From the NCBI GenBank assembly GCA_964487555.1, contig CAZART010000013.1, positions 1-63,427 on the forward strand: a DNA stretch of 63,427 nt, read 5' to 3'. Under the pieces are notes generated by a model that saw only the letters and a list, made by a program, of their open reading frames with translations, was not told the origin of the DNA and made no database searches. Of this stretch, positions 9,774 to 18,542 are shown piece after piece (within the stretch, counting starts at the first letter, position 1; every line of letters begins with the position of its first letter). The DNA comes from CAZART01 sp964487555 (GTDB taxonomy: Bacteria > Bacteroidota > Rhodothermia > Rhodothermales > VXPQ01). A program made the translations under genes and the position numbers.

Positions 9774-10061
9774 ATGCCGTCACGAGAACCGCTTTCCAAG
9801 GAAGAAATCGACGCCGCGCTGAAGGAGCTTGACGGCTGGGAATTCGACGACGACCAGCTGGCCACGAGCTATGAATTTGAGGACTTTCCGTCCGCCGTTT
9901 CGTTCATCGTGCGGATCGCCTTCCTGGCCGAGGAGATGAACCATCATCCGGAAATCTTCAACGTCTACAATCAGGTGGACCTCGCCTTGAGTACGCACGA
10001 CGCCGGCGGGAAGGTGACGGCGATGGACGTGGCGCTCGCCAAGAAGATAGAAGCACTCTAA
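9774..10061 (+). CDS. 4a-hydroxytetrahydrobiopterin dehydratase (PCD)
   Basis: A 95-residue pterin-4a-carbinolamine dehydratase, which dehydrates the 4a-carbinolamine formed by aromatic amino-acid hydroxylases. The signature E-x3-HHP is present (EEMNHHPEIFNVYNQVDLAL), followed by THDAGGKVTAMDVALAKKIE. The frame extends upstream to 9684, but ATG 9774 gives the family's normal length. No hydroxylase gene is nearby. It sits between the antiporter and nuoN, as in Rhodothermus marinus, where its role next to complex I is also unexplained. Confidence 0.92.
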   Translation: MPSREPLSKEEIDAALKELDGWEFDDDQLATSYEFEDFPSAVSFIVRIAFLAEEMNHHPEIFNVYNQVDLALSTHDAGGKVTAMDVALAKKIEAL

Positions 10062-10062
10062 G

Positions 10063-10184
10063 CGTTCGTCGTTCAGCGTTCCTCGTTCTTTCACCGGAAC
10101 GTCTACGCTTGCGAAGGAAGAGCAAAGAACGTTTTTCTTGCGGAACGTCTAGGCTCGCGAACGGAGAACGCAGGACGACGAACG
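10063..10184. repeat. imperfect inverted repeat with internal direct repeat before nuoN
   Basis: Arms 10063-10088 and 10159-10184 pair at 22 of 26 positions (core ACGACGAACG). Inside them CGGAACGTCTA..GCT..GCGAA occurs twice, at 10096-10116 and 10141-10161. The whole space between PCD and nuoN is this element. Similar GTTCGT/ACGAAC words lie at 26637-26707. A long RNA hairpin could set the relative expression of nuoN, but there is no direct sign of termination. Confidence 0.65.
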
Positions 10185-10191
10185 GATACTG

Positions 10192-11694
10192 ATGGAAGCA
10201 GATATTACGCAGGTATATCAGGTACTCGCTGCCGATCTCGGACAGGCTGCGTCGCTCGTGATCGTGACGCTGGTCGGCCTGGGGATTGTCGTGTGGGATG
10301 CTTTTCGAAATAACGCGAGGGAGATTCCGTGGATCGCGGGCGGTGCGCTCCTCATGGCGCTCCTGATCGACGTATTCCGCCTCGACGTGGAGGCGGGGAC
10401 GATTTTTTTCGGGATGCTCCGCACCGGGGGCTTCGCCTCGTTCGTGAACCTGATGGTTCTGGCCAGCGGATTGCTCACGATCGTGCTGTCGGTTCCCTAT
10501 CTGAAGCAGGTCCGCCACGCCCACGGCGAAGTGTACGCGCTGATTCTCTTCGCGACGGTCGGCATGATCACGCTCGGCACCGCGAACAACCTCGTGACGG
10601 TATTCGTGGGTCTCGAGACGATGTCGATCTGCCTGTACATCATGACCGGGTTGATTCGGGAGGATGAAGGCGCGACGGAAAGTGCGTTGAAGTACTTCCT
10701 GCTGGGTGCGTTCTCGACCGGCTTCTTCCTCTACGGGATCGCGCTGCTCTATGGTGCGACCGGCACGATGTATTTGCCGGAGATGGCCGCGGGCCTCGAA
10801 CAGACGGGCAGCATCGTGCTGTTCTGGGCGGGGGTGGCCCTGCTGCTTATCGGCTTTCTGTTCAAGGTGAGTGCCGCGCCGTTCCACATGTGGACGCCGG
10901 ACGTATATCAGGGTGCGCCCACGACGCTAACGGGCTACATGTCCACCGCCACAAAGGCCGCTGCGTTTGCCTCTCTGATCTTGATACTCCACTTCGCGTT
11001 GCCCGGCGAACGATGGCAGCTCGTCCTCGCGGTGATCGCGGTCATCACCATGGTGCTGGGCAATGTGCTCGCCATCGCGCAGGCGAACGTGAAGCGCATG
11101 CTGGCCTATTCCTCCATTGCGCACGGCGGATACGTGCTCGTGGGGCTTGCGGCGGGATCGGTGGCGGGCTACTCGGGGGCGCTGTATTACCTGCTCGTCT
11201 ATACCCTGATGAACATCGGCGCTTTCGGGGTCATGTCGCTCCTCGAATGGGACGGCAAAGCCGGCCGGGTTCAGACGCTCGACTCGCTGGCCGGAGTGGG
11301 CCTTCGCAAGCCGTTGCTGGGCGTTACCATGGGCTTCTTCATGTTCAGCCTGACGGGCTTCCCACCCCTCGGCGGCTTCCTCGGAAAGTACGCGGTCTTT
11401 GCACCGGCCATCGACGCGGGCCTCACGTGGCTCGTGATCATCGCCGTTCTCGCCAGCGCGGTATCCGCTTACTATTATCTGCGCGTGCTCTTCGTCTTCT
11501 TCATGCGCTCGTCCGCAGAGGAGCCGGCCGCGGAAACCGCGGCGCGTACGCGCTTCCCAATTCCGCGCGCATCCGCAGCCGTTCTGGTCTTTTGTGCGAT
11601 CGCACTGGTGGTGCTCGGTGTTCTGCCCGGTCTCCTCGACGTCACCGCCTCCTTCTTCGCCACGGATGTCGACGTTCTGACGTTCGGTTTGTGA
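10192..11694 (+). CDS. nuoN: NADH-quinone oxidoreductase subunit N
   Basis: A 500-residue NuoN, the third antiporter-like pump of complex I. Conserved parts include GLETMSICLYIMTG with the channel Glu, FKVSAAPFHMWTPDVYQGAP, and FSLTGFPPLGGFLGKYAVF. It is separated from nuoM by the antiporter and PCD genes and from PCD by a 130-base inverted-repeat spacer. It ends five bases before the next gene. Confidence 0.96.
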   Translation: MEADITQVYQVLAADLGQAASLVIVTLVGLGIVVWDAFRNNAREIPWIAGGALLMALLIDVFRLDVEAGTIFFGMLRTGGFASFVNLMVLASGLLTIVLSVPYLKQVRHAHGEVYALILFATVGMITLGTANNLVTVFVGLETMSICLYIMTGLIREDEGATESALKYFLLGAFSTGFFLYGIALLYGATGTMYLPEMAAGLEQTGSIVLFWAGVALLLIGFLFKVSAAPFHMWTPDVYQGAPTTLTGYMSTATKAAAFASLILILHFALPGERWQLVLAVIAVITMVLGNVLAIAQANVKRMLAYSSIAHGGYVLVGLAAGSVAGYSGALYYLLVYTLMNIGAFGVMSLLEWDGKAGRVQTLDSLAGVGLRKPLLGVTMGFFMFSLTGFPPLGGFLGKYAVFAPAIDAGLTWLVIIAVLASAVSAYYYLRVLFVFFMRSSAEEPAAETAARTRFPIPRASAAVLVFCAIALVVLGVLPGLLDVTASFFATDVDVLTFGL

Positions 11695-11699
11695 TAAAC

Positions 11700-12326
11700 A
11701 TGTCGATTACCGATCTGATTCCCCATGCTCCGCAAGTAGGGCTGTTCGTGGCGCCGAGCATCCCGGAGGATAAGCTTGCCAATGCGCTGGCGGACTATGC
11801 GAAAACGACCCGCAAAGAGGAGGTGCTGGCGCTCTTCGATGCCACGCTGATGGGAAGCGCTAAGGACGGCGCCGTTTTTACGCGGGATCGTCTCATCTTT
11901 CAGAACAACGATCTGCAGCCTGTCCACGAGATCCGATACGAGGACATCGTGCAGGTGGATGCTCGCCGGAAACTCCTTGGCGGCCGCCGGCTCATGCTCA
12001 CCGTCAATCGCGGAAAGGCCACCTTCGAGATTGAGATGGATTTTTCGGGAAAGCCCAAGGCTTCCGACTACGTCCTTCGGTTCCTGCGTGAGGCCATGCT
12101 TCGCACGGACGCGTCCGTGGGGCCGTTGTCGGAAAAGCCGGCTTCCGAAAACCGCTCCGACGTGCCCGACGAAATCGGTCGTGACGACCAGGCAGACGAA
12201 GACCTCCGGCGCTCGGACGATGCGACGGACGTCGCCGTGGTTTCGGATGTCCTTGAGAATCTTCGGAACGACGGCCTGCTCTCGGCCGCTGATTTTGAGG
12301 CGATGATGCGAGTTATTAATCGCTGA
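11700..12326 (+). CDS. unknown protein, PH-like domain plus SHOCT-like C-terminus
   Basis: A 208-residue soluble protein whose ATG lies five bases after the nuoN stop. Residues 35-135 resemble small bacterial PH-like domains (YokE type): a run of short beta-strands (GAVFTRDRLIFQNND, IRYEDIVQVDA, RRLMLTVNRGKATFEIEM). The middle is acidic and probably disordered. The last 25 residues (VLENLRNDGLLSAADFEAMM) look like a SHOCT helical hairpin. There is no signal peptide or membrane helix. Its position suggests co-transcription with complex I genes, but no function can be assigned. Both domain calls rest on pattern only. Confidence 0.7.
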   Translation: MSITDLIPHAPQVGLFVAPSIPEDKLANALADYAKTTRKEEVLALFDATLMGSAKDGAVFTRDRLIFQNNDLQPVHEIRYEDIVQVDARRKLLGGRRLMLTVNRGKATFEIEMDFSGKPKASDYVLRFLREAMLRTDASVGPLSEKPASENRSDVPDEIGRDDQADEDLRRSDDATDVAVVSDVLENLRNDGLLSAADFEAMMRVINR

Positions 12327-12402
12327 ACGCGCCGGGCGAGTACAAAAAAGTAACACTTCTCACCGGTTCGCGGAACGCACCGAGCACCGCCAAATTGAAA
12401 GG

Positions 12403-12436
12403 ATTCAGGCCTTTACGGCGTTCATGAAGCCTGAAT
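12403..12436. promoter_or_regulatory. inverted repeat upstream of superoxide dismutase
   Basis: ATTCAGGC at 12403-12410 and GCCTGAAT at 12429-12436 form a perfect 8-bp inverted repeat in the 228-base spacer before the dismutase gene. It could be an operator for sodA or a hairpin ending the complex I transcript; no T-run follows. A CATATTTG near 12501 is close to the Bacteroidota -7 element, but no clear -33 partner is seen. Confidence 0.35.
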
Positions 12437-12554
12437 TAAGCCGATCAAAATCAAAACTTCCGAACGATGTCATCCGTTAATATGATAGTGAGTTTCGCAG
12501 CATATTTGTCATCACCCGACATCATCTTACGCAACCATCCAACAAGGAGGATAT

Positions 12555-13166
12555 ATGGCGCACCAACTTCCCGATCTACCGTATGCGCACAACGCTCTGG
12601 AACCGACGATTGACGAGAAGACGATGCGGATCCACCACGGAAAGCATCATCAGGGCTACGTGAACAAGCTCAATGCGGCGCTGGAGGGTCACGCGGATTT
12701 AGAAAAGAAATCGCTCGAAGATCTTCTCCGCGAAATCAATAGCGTGCCGGAAGATATCCGAACGGCTGTCCGAAATAACGGCGGAGGCCACGCCAATCAT
12801 AGTCTGTTCTGGCCCCTTATGTCCGCCAACGGTGGAGGAGAGCCATCAGGTAATGTGGCCGACGCCATCAAGGGCGCGTTCGGGACCATCGGAAGCTTCA
12901 AAGAGAAGTTCGCGAATGCGGCCACGGGACAATTCGGCAGCGGATGGGCCTGGCTCGTTGTTTCGAACGGCGACCTGAAGATCTACTCCACCCCGAACCA
13001 GGATAGTCCCTACATGAACGGCGATACGCCGGTTCTCGGACTCGACGTCTGGGAGCATGCGTACTACTTGAAATATCAGAACGACCGTGCCGGCTACGTG
13101 GAGAAATGGTGGAACGTTGTGAACTGGGATCAAGTAGCGCAGAACCTCAAACAGGCAAAAGGTTAG
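12555..13166 (+). CDS. sodA: Fe/Mn superoxide dismutase
   Basis: A 203-residue cytoplasmic Fe/Mn-type superoxide dismutase that disproportionates superoxide. Metal ligands are seen in HHGKHHQGYVNKLN, in GGGHANHSLFWPLM, and in DVWEHAYYLKYQNDRAGYV (Asp and His); GSGWAWLV is also conserved. There is no signal peptide. Mn rather than Fe is likely from the GGGHANHS context but is not decisive. It has the strongest Shine-Dalgarno in the window (AAGGAGG at 12544-12550), which suits high expression. It is a single gene with its own upstream region. Confidence 0.95.
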   Translation: MAHQLPDLPYAHNALEPTIDEKTMRIHHGKHHQGYVNKLNAALEGHADLEKKSLEDLLREINSVPEDIRTAVRNNGGGHANHSLFWPLMSANGGGEPSGNVADAIKGAFGTIGSFKEKFANAATGQFGSGWAWLVVSNGDLKIYSTPNQDSPYMNGDTPVLGLDVWEHAYYLKYQNDRAGYVEKWWNVVNWDQVAQNLKQAKG

Positions 13167-13299
13167 GCGGCCTGGCGATTCTTACATACGAGCGAAAGAG
13201 GGCGGACGGATGAGGCGGGCCGACCGCCGCCACCTTCTATCGTTTGCGGACGGTGCCCGCGGCATCTGCGAGGCACCGTTTTTTGCACGACACGGCATC

Positions 13300-13418
13300 G
13301 TGCCGGGTCGTTGCTGTTGGCAGCGTTTCGCATGGCGCGAGGCGGCAAGGTGCTGGCTCGTTGCGGTGTTTCGCATGGCGCGTCGCGGCAAGGTGCCGGG
13401 TCGTTGCGGTTGGCAGCC
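13300..13418. repeat. three copies of a 43-50 bp unit after sodA
   Basis: Copies begin at 13300, 13350 and 13393 on the shared words GTGCCGGGTCGTTGC and TTTCGCATGGCGCG; the second copy lacks a 7-bp piece. The 469 bases between sodA and the response regulator contain no convincing gene; short open frames on both strands are by-products of the repeat. Confidence 0.65.
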
Positions 13419-13635
13419 TTGCGCACTTTCTCATGCGCGAGGCGCATTCGTGCCGGTGATTGCAATTGGGGCGGCTTTTCGCATAAGTTCGTTGCAACTT
13501 TCCCGGTTCGTAACAAAAATGTATCTGATTCGGCACGCATGGTGATGCGACGCGCGCCTTTGCTAAATTGGCGCCTGAAATGCGGAGGAGAGTGCTACAA
13601 GGTTCTAAGTGGTAGTATGATGCAAGACTCGGCAC

Positions 13636-14088
13636 ATGAGCGGTAAACCAGCCTCCAGAGTTATCCTGCTCGCCGAGGACGATGCAGACGACCGCATGCT
13701 TGTCACGCGCGTACTGAAGAAGGAGCTCCTCGTCAGCGACGTGCGGACCGTTTGGAACGGGGAAGAGCTTATGGACTATCTCCTCTACGAGGGGAAGTAC
13801 GAAAAGCCGGAAGATGCTCCGCGACCCGCCCTCATACTTCTCGATCTGAACATGCCGCGCAAAGATGGGCGCGAGGCGCTTCAGGAGATCAAAACCCATC
13901 CCGAGCTTAAGACGATACCGGTCGTGGTCCTCACGACGTCCAATTCGGAAATGGACGTTGAACAGAGCTACCGGGCAGGCGTAAACGCATATATCACCAA
14001 GCCCGCGCGGTTTGCGGATCTCACCGCCGCCTTCAACGTGCTTTATCAGTTCTGGTTTGAGATCGTTCGCCTTCCGTCGCGGGGTTGA
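13636..14088 (+). CDS. CheY-like response regulator, Rcp1 type
   Basis: A stand-alone receiver of 150 residues. The acidic pocket is AEDDADDR, the phospho-accepting Asp is in LILLDLNMPRKDG, the switch Thr is in VVLTTSN, and the Lys is in AYITKPARF. The extra loop after LLYEGKYEKPEDAPRP is typical of Rcp1-like receivers, which serve phytochrome-like or other orphan kinases. No output domain is present. The nearest kinase gene starts at 20120 but is not adjacent. The partner is therefore unknown. Confidence 0.9.
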   Translation: MSGKPASRVILLAEDDADDRMLVTRVLKKELLVSDVRTVWNGEELMDYLLYEGKYEKPEDAPRPALILLDLNMPRKDGREALQEIKTHPELKTIPVVVLTTSNSEMDVEQSYRAGVNAYITKPARFADLTAAFNVLYQFWFEIVRLPSRG

Positions 14089-14129
14089 ATTTACCCGCCG
14101 AGTCTTACGAACCGAACCGACTATCGATT

Positions 14130-14759
14130 ATGCGCGCGCTCATCGTCGTCGACATTCAGTACGACTTCTGCCCGGGCGGGAACCTAGCCGTGCCGGAAGG
14201 AGACACCATCCTTCCGCGGATCAACGAGCTCGCCGAGCATTTTCGCCACGTGATCCTGACCCAGGACTGGCATCCGCCGGGACACTCTTCGTTCGCCTCT
14301 TCCCACCGCGGAACGCGGCCTTACGAGACGGTAGAGATGCCGTACGGCGAGCAGATTCTTTGGCCGGACCACTGCGTGCAGGGCTCCCGGGGCGCCGAAT
14401 TCCGCGAGGAACTCGACATCGACAAGGCGGAATTGATCATCCGGAAAGGATTTAGAAAGGAGATCGATTCCTATTCCGCGTTTTTTGAGAACGATCACGA
14501 AACGCCCACCGGCCTTACCGGCTATCTGCGTGAACGCGGGATCGACACGATCTACATTGCCGGTCTGGCCACGGACTTCTGCGTTCACTGGTCGGCCGTG
14601 GATGGACGCAAACAGGGATTCGACGTCTCGGTGGTGGAGGATGCGTCCCGAGGCATCGACACGAACGGTTCGATGGACCGTGCCATGAAGCGCATCCGAG
14701 AATCAGGTGCGCACATCGTAACGGCGGAGGACGCCATGGCCGTTACGGCCGAAGGCTAG
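14130..14759 (+). CDS. pncA: nicotinamidase
   Basis: A 209-residue isochorismatase-fold nicotinamidase that deamidates nicotinamide to nicotinate for NAD salvage. The triad is visible: Asp in LIVVDIQYDFCPGG, Lys in LIIRKGF, and Cys in ATDFCVHWSA. Metal ligands are in TQDWHPPGHSSF. A TTG at 14085 would extend it into the preceding gene, so ATG 14130 is chosen. Its 3' end overlaps the convergent fadJ gene by 17 bases. Confidence 0.93.
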   Translation: MRALIVVDIQYDFCPGGNLAVPEGDTILPRINELAEHFRHVILTQDWHPPGHSSFASSHRGTRPYETVEMPYGEQILWPDHCVQGSRGAEFREELDIDKAELIIRKGFRKEIDSYSAFFENDHETPTGLTGYLRERGIDTIYIAGLATDFCVHWSAVDGRKQGFDVSVVEDASRGIDTNGSMDRAMKRIRESGAHIVTAEDAMAVTAEG

Positions 14760-16833
14760 GCGCCGGCGTAAACTGCGGCCCATGCAACGTACGCAGCTCA
14801 TCGAGGCGCTCGCGCAGCCTTTTCTCGCCGAAAGCTTCGGCATATCGGAAGGGCCCGCCCAGGAACGGCGGAAATCCGAGTCCGAATACCGCGCCGACGT
14901 CACCGTCGCGAGAAGACTGGAGAATGCCCTCGTCAAGGCAATAGGCGGCCTCATTGACCATCACCAGTGAAAGGCGATCCTGGACGGCCTTGCGATCGAG
15001 CTCACCACGCTCCGGACCGCCGAAGTAGTCATATGCTCCGTCGTTCACTTCATTCTTGTCTGCGCCGTCGTAGGTATAGAATCCACGTCCGGATTTCTGT
15101 CCTTTTAAGCCGCCCTCGACCATCGCCGACGCCCGGTGGTTCGGTCGGATTTCCCGGCTCTCGAAGTGATCCGTTAGCACGTCCGTGATCTTCGAAGCCA
15201 CGTCGAGCCCGACCAGATCGAAAAGTTCGAACGGTCCCATCGGGAAGCCGAATTCTTTCATCACCTGGTCCACCACGTCGATGCGGCCGCCATCCGAGAG
15301 AATGTCCAGCGCCTCGTTCATGTAAAGGGCAAGGATGCGCGTTGTGTAGAATCCGGGGCCGTCGTTGACGACGATGATCGTCCTGCCCTGCTTGAGGCCG
15401 ATCTCTATGGCCGTCGCGAGTACCCACACGGGCGTGTGCTCCGTGCGGACGATTTCGAGCAGAGGGATTTTCGGTACCGGCGAGAAGTAATGCATGCCGA
15501 TCACCTGCTCCGGCCGGTTGGATGCTGCGGCGAGGCTTTGAATGGGGATCGAGGACGTATTCGAGGCGAAGATGCACGATTCCGGCACAACCGCCTCGAC
15601 GTCTCGAATTAACTGCTGTTTGATGTCGATGCTCTCAGGGGCCGCTTCGATGATCAGCTCGACGTCCGTCAGTGCGGCGTAGCTGTCGACGGGCATCACG
15701 CGCTCGACCACGACGTCACGCTCAAAGGCGCTAATCGCACGTTTCTTCAGCTTCCGCCCCGACGCCTCGTAGATCTGCTTCTTTGCGTTGGCTGCCAGTG
15801 CCAGATTTTGATCTTTCACGATGACGTCGAGTCCGCGCTCGGCGCTGACCTGTGCGATGCCGCTTCCCATCAATCCGGCGCCCAGCACGGCGATTGTTTT
15901 GACGGTGTGAGCCTGGTCGCTGAAGGGATTCTTTTCGGCGTCATTTTTGGCGAAAAACAGCCGAATGAGCTCGCGCGACGGCGGTGATACGGCCAGTTCG
16001 CCGAAACTCCGCTCCTCGAGACGGAGTCCTTCCTCGATCCCTCCTTCCAGGCCTGCCCGAACACACTCGATGATCTTGCGAGGCGCAGGATAGTTGCCGC
16101 GGGTTTTTTTCTCGGCCCTCTCGGACGCTTTCCGGTAGATGATCTCTCGCGTCACGCGCGTTCCGTCGATCAGGCGCGTCTGCCAGGATCCGCGCGGCGA
16201 ATCCTTCGATCGTGCCCCGTCACCGGTCTGCGAACGGGCCGCTTCTTTGGCTGCGCGGAGCAGGCCGGGACGATGGATGAGCGCATCGACGAGTCCCATC
16301 CGCCGCGCCGGTTTCGGATACGTATTCTGGCCCGTGAGCATCAGCTCGAGGGATTTCCGAAGGCCGACGAGCCGTGGCAAAAGCTGCGTGCCGCCGCCGC
16401 CCGGCAGCAGCCCGAGGTTTACCTCCGGAAGGCCGAATCGCGTAGCATCGTGGTCCGTGGCGATGCGATAGGAACAGGCAAGGGCCAGCTCAAGCCCGCC
16501 CCCCAGTGCGGGGCCGTGGATGGCGGCGACGAACGGGATGTCGGCGATCCGAAGGCGGCCAAGAAGTTCATGAGCTCTCCGGCTGATCGACGCGGCATCG
16601 GCTACAGATTCGACATCCCGAAGCATGCGGATGTCTGCGCCCACGACGAAGCTGTCTTCCTTGGCGCTGATGATGACGCCAGCCCGTGCACCCTGCTCCT
16701 TTGTTACGGAGAAGGCCCACTCCACGTCGTCCAGGACCTGCAGGCTCAGCGTGTTGTGTCGCTCGTCGGGTTGATCGAGCCACCAGACGGCGATGTCGTC
16801 GTCGAAGTCGATGCGAATGGATCGATCCGCCAT
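14743..16833 (-). CDS. fadJ: bifunctional enoyl-CoA hydratase / 3-hydroxyacyl-CoA dehydrogenase
   Basis: A 696-residue FadJ/FadB-type multifunctional enzyme of fatty-acid beta-oxidation. The N-terminal crotonase domain has the oxyanion-hole and Glu motifs (HGPALGGGLELALAC, GLPEVNLGLLPGGGGTQLLP). The dehydrogenase domain begins near residue 315 with the NAD loop GAGLMGSGIAQV and carries the catalytic His in VIGMHYFSPVPKIPLLEIV. It is 2 bases downstream of fadI on the minus strand, so the pair is an operon giving hydration, dehydrogenation and thiolysis. FadJ is favoured over FadB by the FadI-like partner. Confidence 0.92.
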   Translation of the reverse strand: MADRSIRIDFDDDIAVWWLDQPDERHNTLSLQVLDDVEWAFSVTKEQGARAGVIISAKEDSFVVGADIRMLRDVESVADAASISRRAHELLGRLRIADIPFVAAIHGPALGGGLELALACSYRIATDHDATRFGLPEVNLGLLPGGGGTQLLPRLVGLRKSLELMLTGQNTYPKPARRMGLVDALIHRPGLLRAAKEAARSQTGDGARSKDSPRGSWQTRLIDGTRVTREIIYRKASERAEKKTRGNYPAPRKIIECVRAGLEGGIEEGLRLEERSFGELAVSPPSRELIRLFFAKNDAEKNPFSDQAHTVKTIAVLGAGLMGSGIAQVSAERGLDVIVKDQNLALAANAKKQIYEASGRKLKKRAISAFERDVVVERVMPVDSYAALTDVELIIEAAPESIDIKQQLIRDVEAVVPESCIFASNTSSIPIQSLAAASNRPEQVIGMHYFSPVPKIPLLEIVRTEHTPVWVLATAIEIGLKQGRTIIVVNDGPGFYTTRILALYMNEALDILSDGGRIDVVDQVMKEFGFPMGPFELFDLVGLDVASKITDVLTDHFESREIRPNHRASAMVEGGLKGQKSGRGFYTYDGADKNEVNDGAYDYFGGPERGELDRKAVQDRLSLVMVNEAAYCLDEGILQSSRDGDVGAVFGLGFPPFLGGPFRYAEAFGEKRLRERLDELRTLHGPQFTPAPSLRP

Positions 16834-16835
16834 AA

Positions 16836-18131
16836 TCAGGTCTCCCGTTCAATGAGCATGGCATGGCCGAGTCCGCCGGCGGCACAGGCGGCAACCACCG
16901 CGTAGCGTCCGTCCTCGCGATGCAGGCGATTCACGGCGGTCGTTACCAGGCGGGCGCCCGTGGCCCCAAATGGATGTCCTAGCGAAAGCGACCCTCCATG
17001 GACGTTCATTTTGTCGAGAGGGATGCGTCCGACGGGCGTACGACGCCCGAGCCGCTCGAGCGCGAAATCCGGCGACTCGAGTGCAGCCAGGACCGCGAGA
17101 ACCTGACCCGCAAAGGCCTCGTGCAGCTCCCACACGTCGATTTCGTCGAGCGAAAGCCCGTTGCGATCGAGAATCTGCGGAATAACGTAGGCCGGGCCGA
17201 GAAGCAGTTCGTCCTCCGGATCCTGCGCGACGAATCGATAGTCGCGGAGTATCGCTCGCGCCTTCAGTCCCCGCTTCGAGGCCGCCTCGCGTGACATCAA
17301 AAGCGTGGCCGACGCACCGTCGGTGAGGAACGATGCATTCCCGGCCGTCACCGTTCCGTACGGCTTGACGAACACCGGTGGCAGCTTCGAGAGCACCTCG
17401 AGGTTCGTATCGGGGCGAATGCCGTTATCCCATTTTATAGGATCGAACGATTCCGGTACGGTGACGGCAATCACTTCATCCGTCAGGATGCCGTCTTCTT
17501 GCGCATAGGCCGCCCGATGGTGGGAGTGCATGGCATACTCGTCCTGCGCCTCGCGCGACACGTCGAACATGGCCGCGAGCTTGTCGCCGCTCTCGCCCAT
17601 CGTTTCTCCGGTCGAATATTCGGTGATCGACGGGATCTCAGGCAGTAGATCGCTGGGGCCGAGGCCCTTGAGAAGCTCGAGATAGTCGGCCGGCGAGTTG
17701 GCTTTGCGGGATTTAATGAGACGTTTGCGCAAGCTCTTCTTAAGGCGAATGGGCATGTCGGAGAGCGTTTCGGTACCGCCGGCGACCGCGACGTCGATCT
17801 GTCCGGTGCGAATCTGATCGACACACGAGGCGATGGCCTGATTGCTCGAAATGCAGGCCATCGTGACCGTAAAGGCCGGAACGCGAGCCGGAATGCCCGC
17901 CGCAAGGGATGCTTCGCGTGCGACGTTGCTCGTGCGGACGTCCTGAATCACGCATCCCATCACCACGGTCTCGACGACGTGCGGGTCCACGCCGGTGCGC
18001 ATCAGGAGGCCCTTAAGAACAATACGTGCCAGATCGTAAGCCGTCAGATCGACGAAGGCCGTCCCGGACCGCAGAAACGGCGTCCGGCATCCATCCACGA
18101 AAACAGCGTCGCGTAGAGAGTTTTCCGTCAT
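16836..18131 (-). CDS. fadI: acetyl-CoA acyltransferase (beta-ketothiolase), FadI type
   Basis: A 431-residue thiolase. The nucleophilic Cys is in VTMACISSNQAIAS, the active-site His in ELHEAFAGQVL and in GHPFGATGARLV, and the second Cys in AACAAGGLGHAM. Length and the start VFVDGCRTPF match the FadI subgroup that partners FadJ. First gene of a minus-strand operon with fadJ. The 411 bases upstream, shared with divergent queE, hold a 27-bp tandem array. Confidence 0.92.
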   Translation of the reverse strand: MTENSLRDAVFVDGCRTPFLRSGTAFVDLTAYDLARIVLKGLLMRTGVDPHVVETVVMGCVIQDVRTSNVAREASLAAGIPARVPAFTVTMACISSNQAIASCVDQIRTGQIDVAVAGGTETLSDMPIRLKKSLRKRLIKSRKANSPADYLELLKGLGPSDLLPEIPSITEYSTGETMGESGDKLAAMFDVSREAQDEYAMHSHHRAAYAQEDGILTDEVIAVTVPESFDPIKWDNGIRPDTNLEVLSKLPPVFVKPYGTVTAGNASFLTDGASATLLMSREAASKRGLKARAILRDYRFVAQDPEDELLLGPAYVIPQILDRNGLSLDEIDVWELHEAFAGQVLAVLAALESPDFALERLGRRTPVGRIPLDKMNVHGGSLSLGHPFGATGARLVTTAVNRLHREDGRYAVVAACAAGGLGHAMLIERET

Positions 18132-18273
18132 AGACAGATCGTTTCCGTGCTCATTAGAATCGTGAAACCGGAGGGCTTCTGAAGGTCAGCAAAAAATCCA
18201 TCGAACGATTTCCACCGCCCTGTAGTTATCTATCTCTGCAGGCGCGCGTGGTTTCACGGATCGGTGCAACTGT

Positions 18274-18509
18274 GAACATCGTCACGTCCGGACGGGCTGC
18301 GAACCTCGCCGACGGGCCGCGAACTTCGCTCCGTCCCGACGAGTTGTGAACTTCGCCACGCCCTGACGGATTGTGAACCTCGCCACGTCGCGACGGGTTG
18401 TGAACCTCGCCACGCCCGGACGGGTTGTGAACTTCGCCATGCCCGGACGGGTTGTGAACTTCGCCACGCCCCGATGGGCTGCGAACTTCGCCACGTCCCG
18501 ACGGGTTGT
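18274..18509 (+). repeat. 27-bp tandem array upstream of queE
   Basis: Nine consecutive units run from 18274 to 18509: one of 27 bp, one shortened to 20, then seven of exactly 27. Each starts GAACTTCGCCACG or a close variant and ends GACGGGTTGT. Units differ by 1-6 substitutions. Because 27 is a multiple of three, the minus strand stays open as a 9-residue repeat (GVAKFTTRR), which is probably not a gene. The array ends 33 bases before the queE ATG. Confidence 0.9.
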
Positions 18510-18542
18510 GAACGGCGCTTCCAAGTAGGGGCCTTCCATCCT

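Noticed and set aside
8587..9783. 398-codon minus-strand frame opposite the antiporter
   Set aside because: Antisense of a well-conserved membrane protein; the translation is Arg/Asp/His-rich as expected of a shadow.
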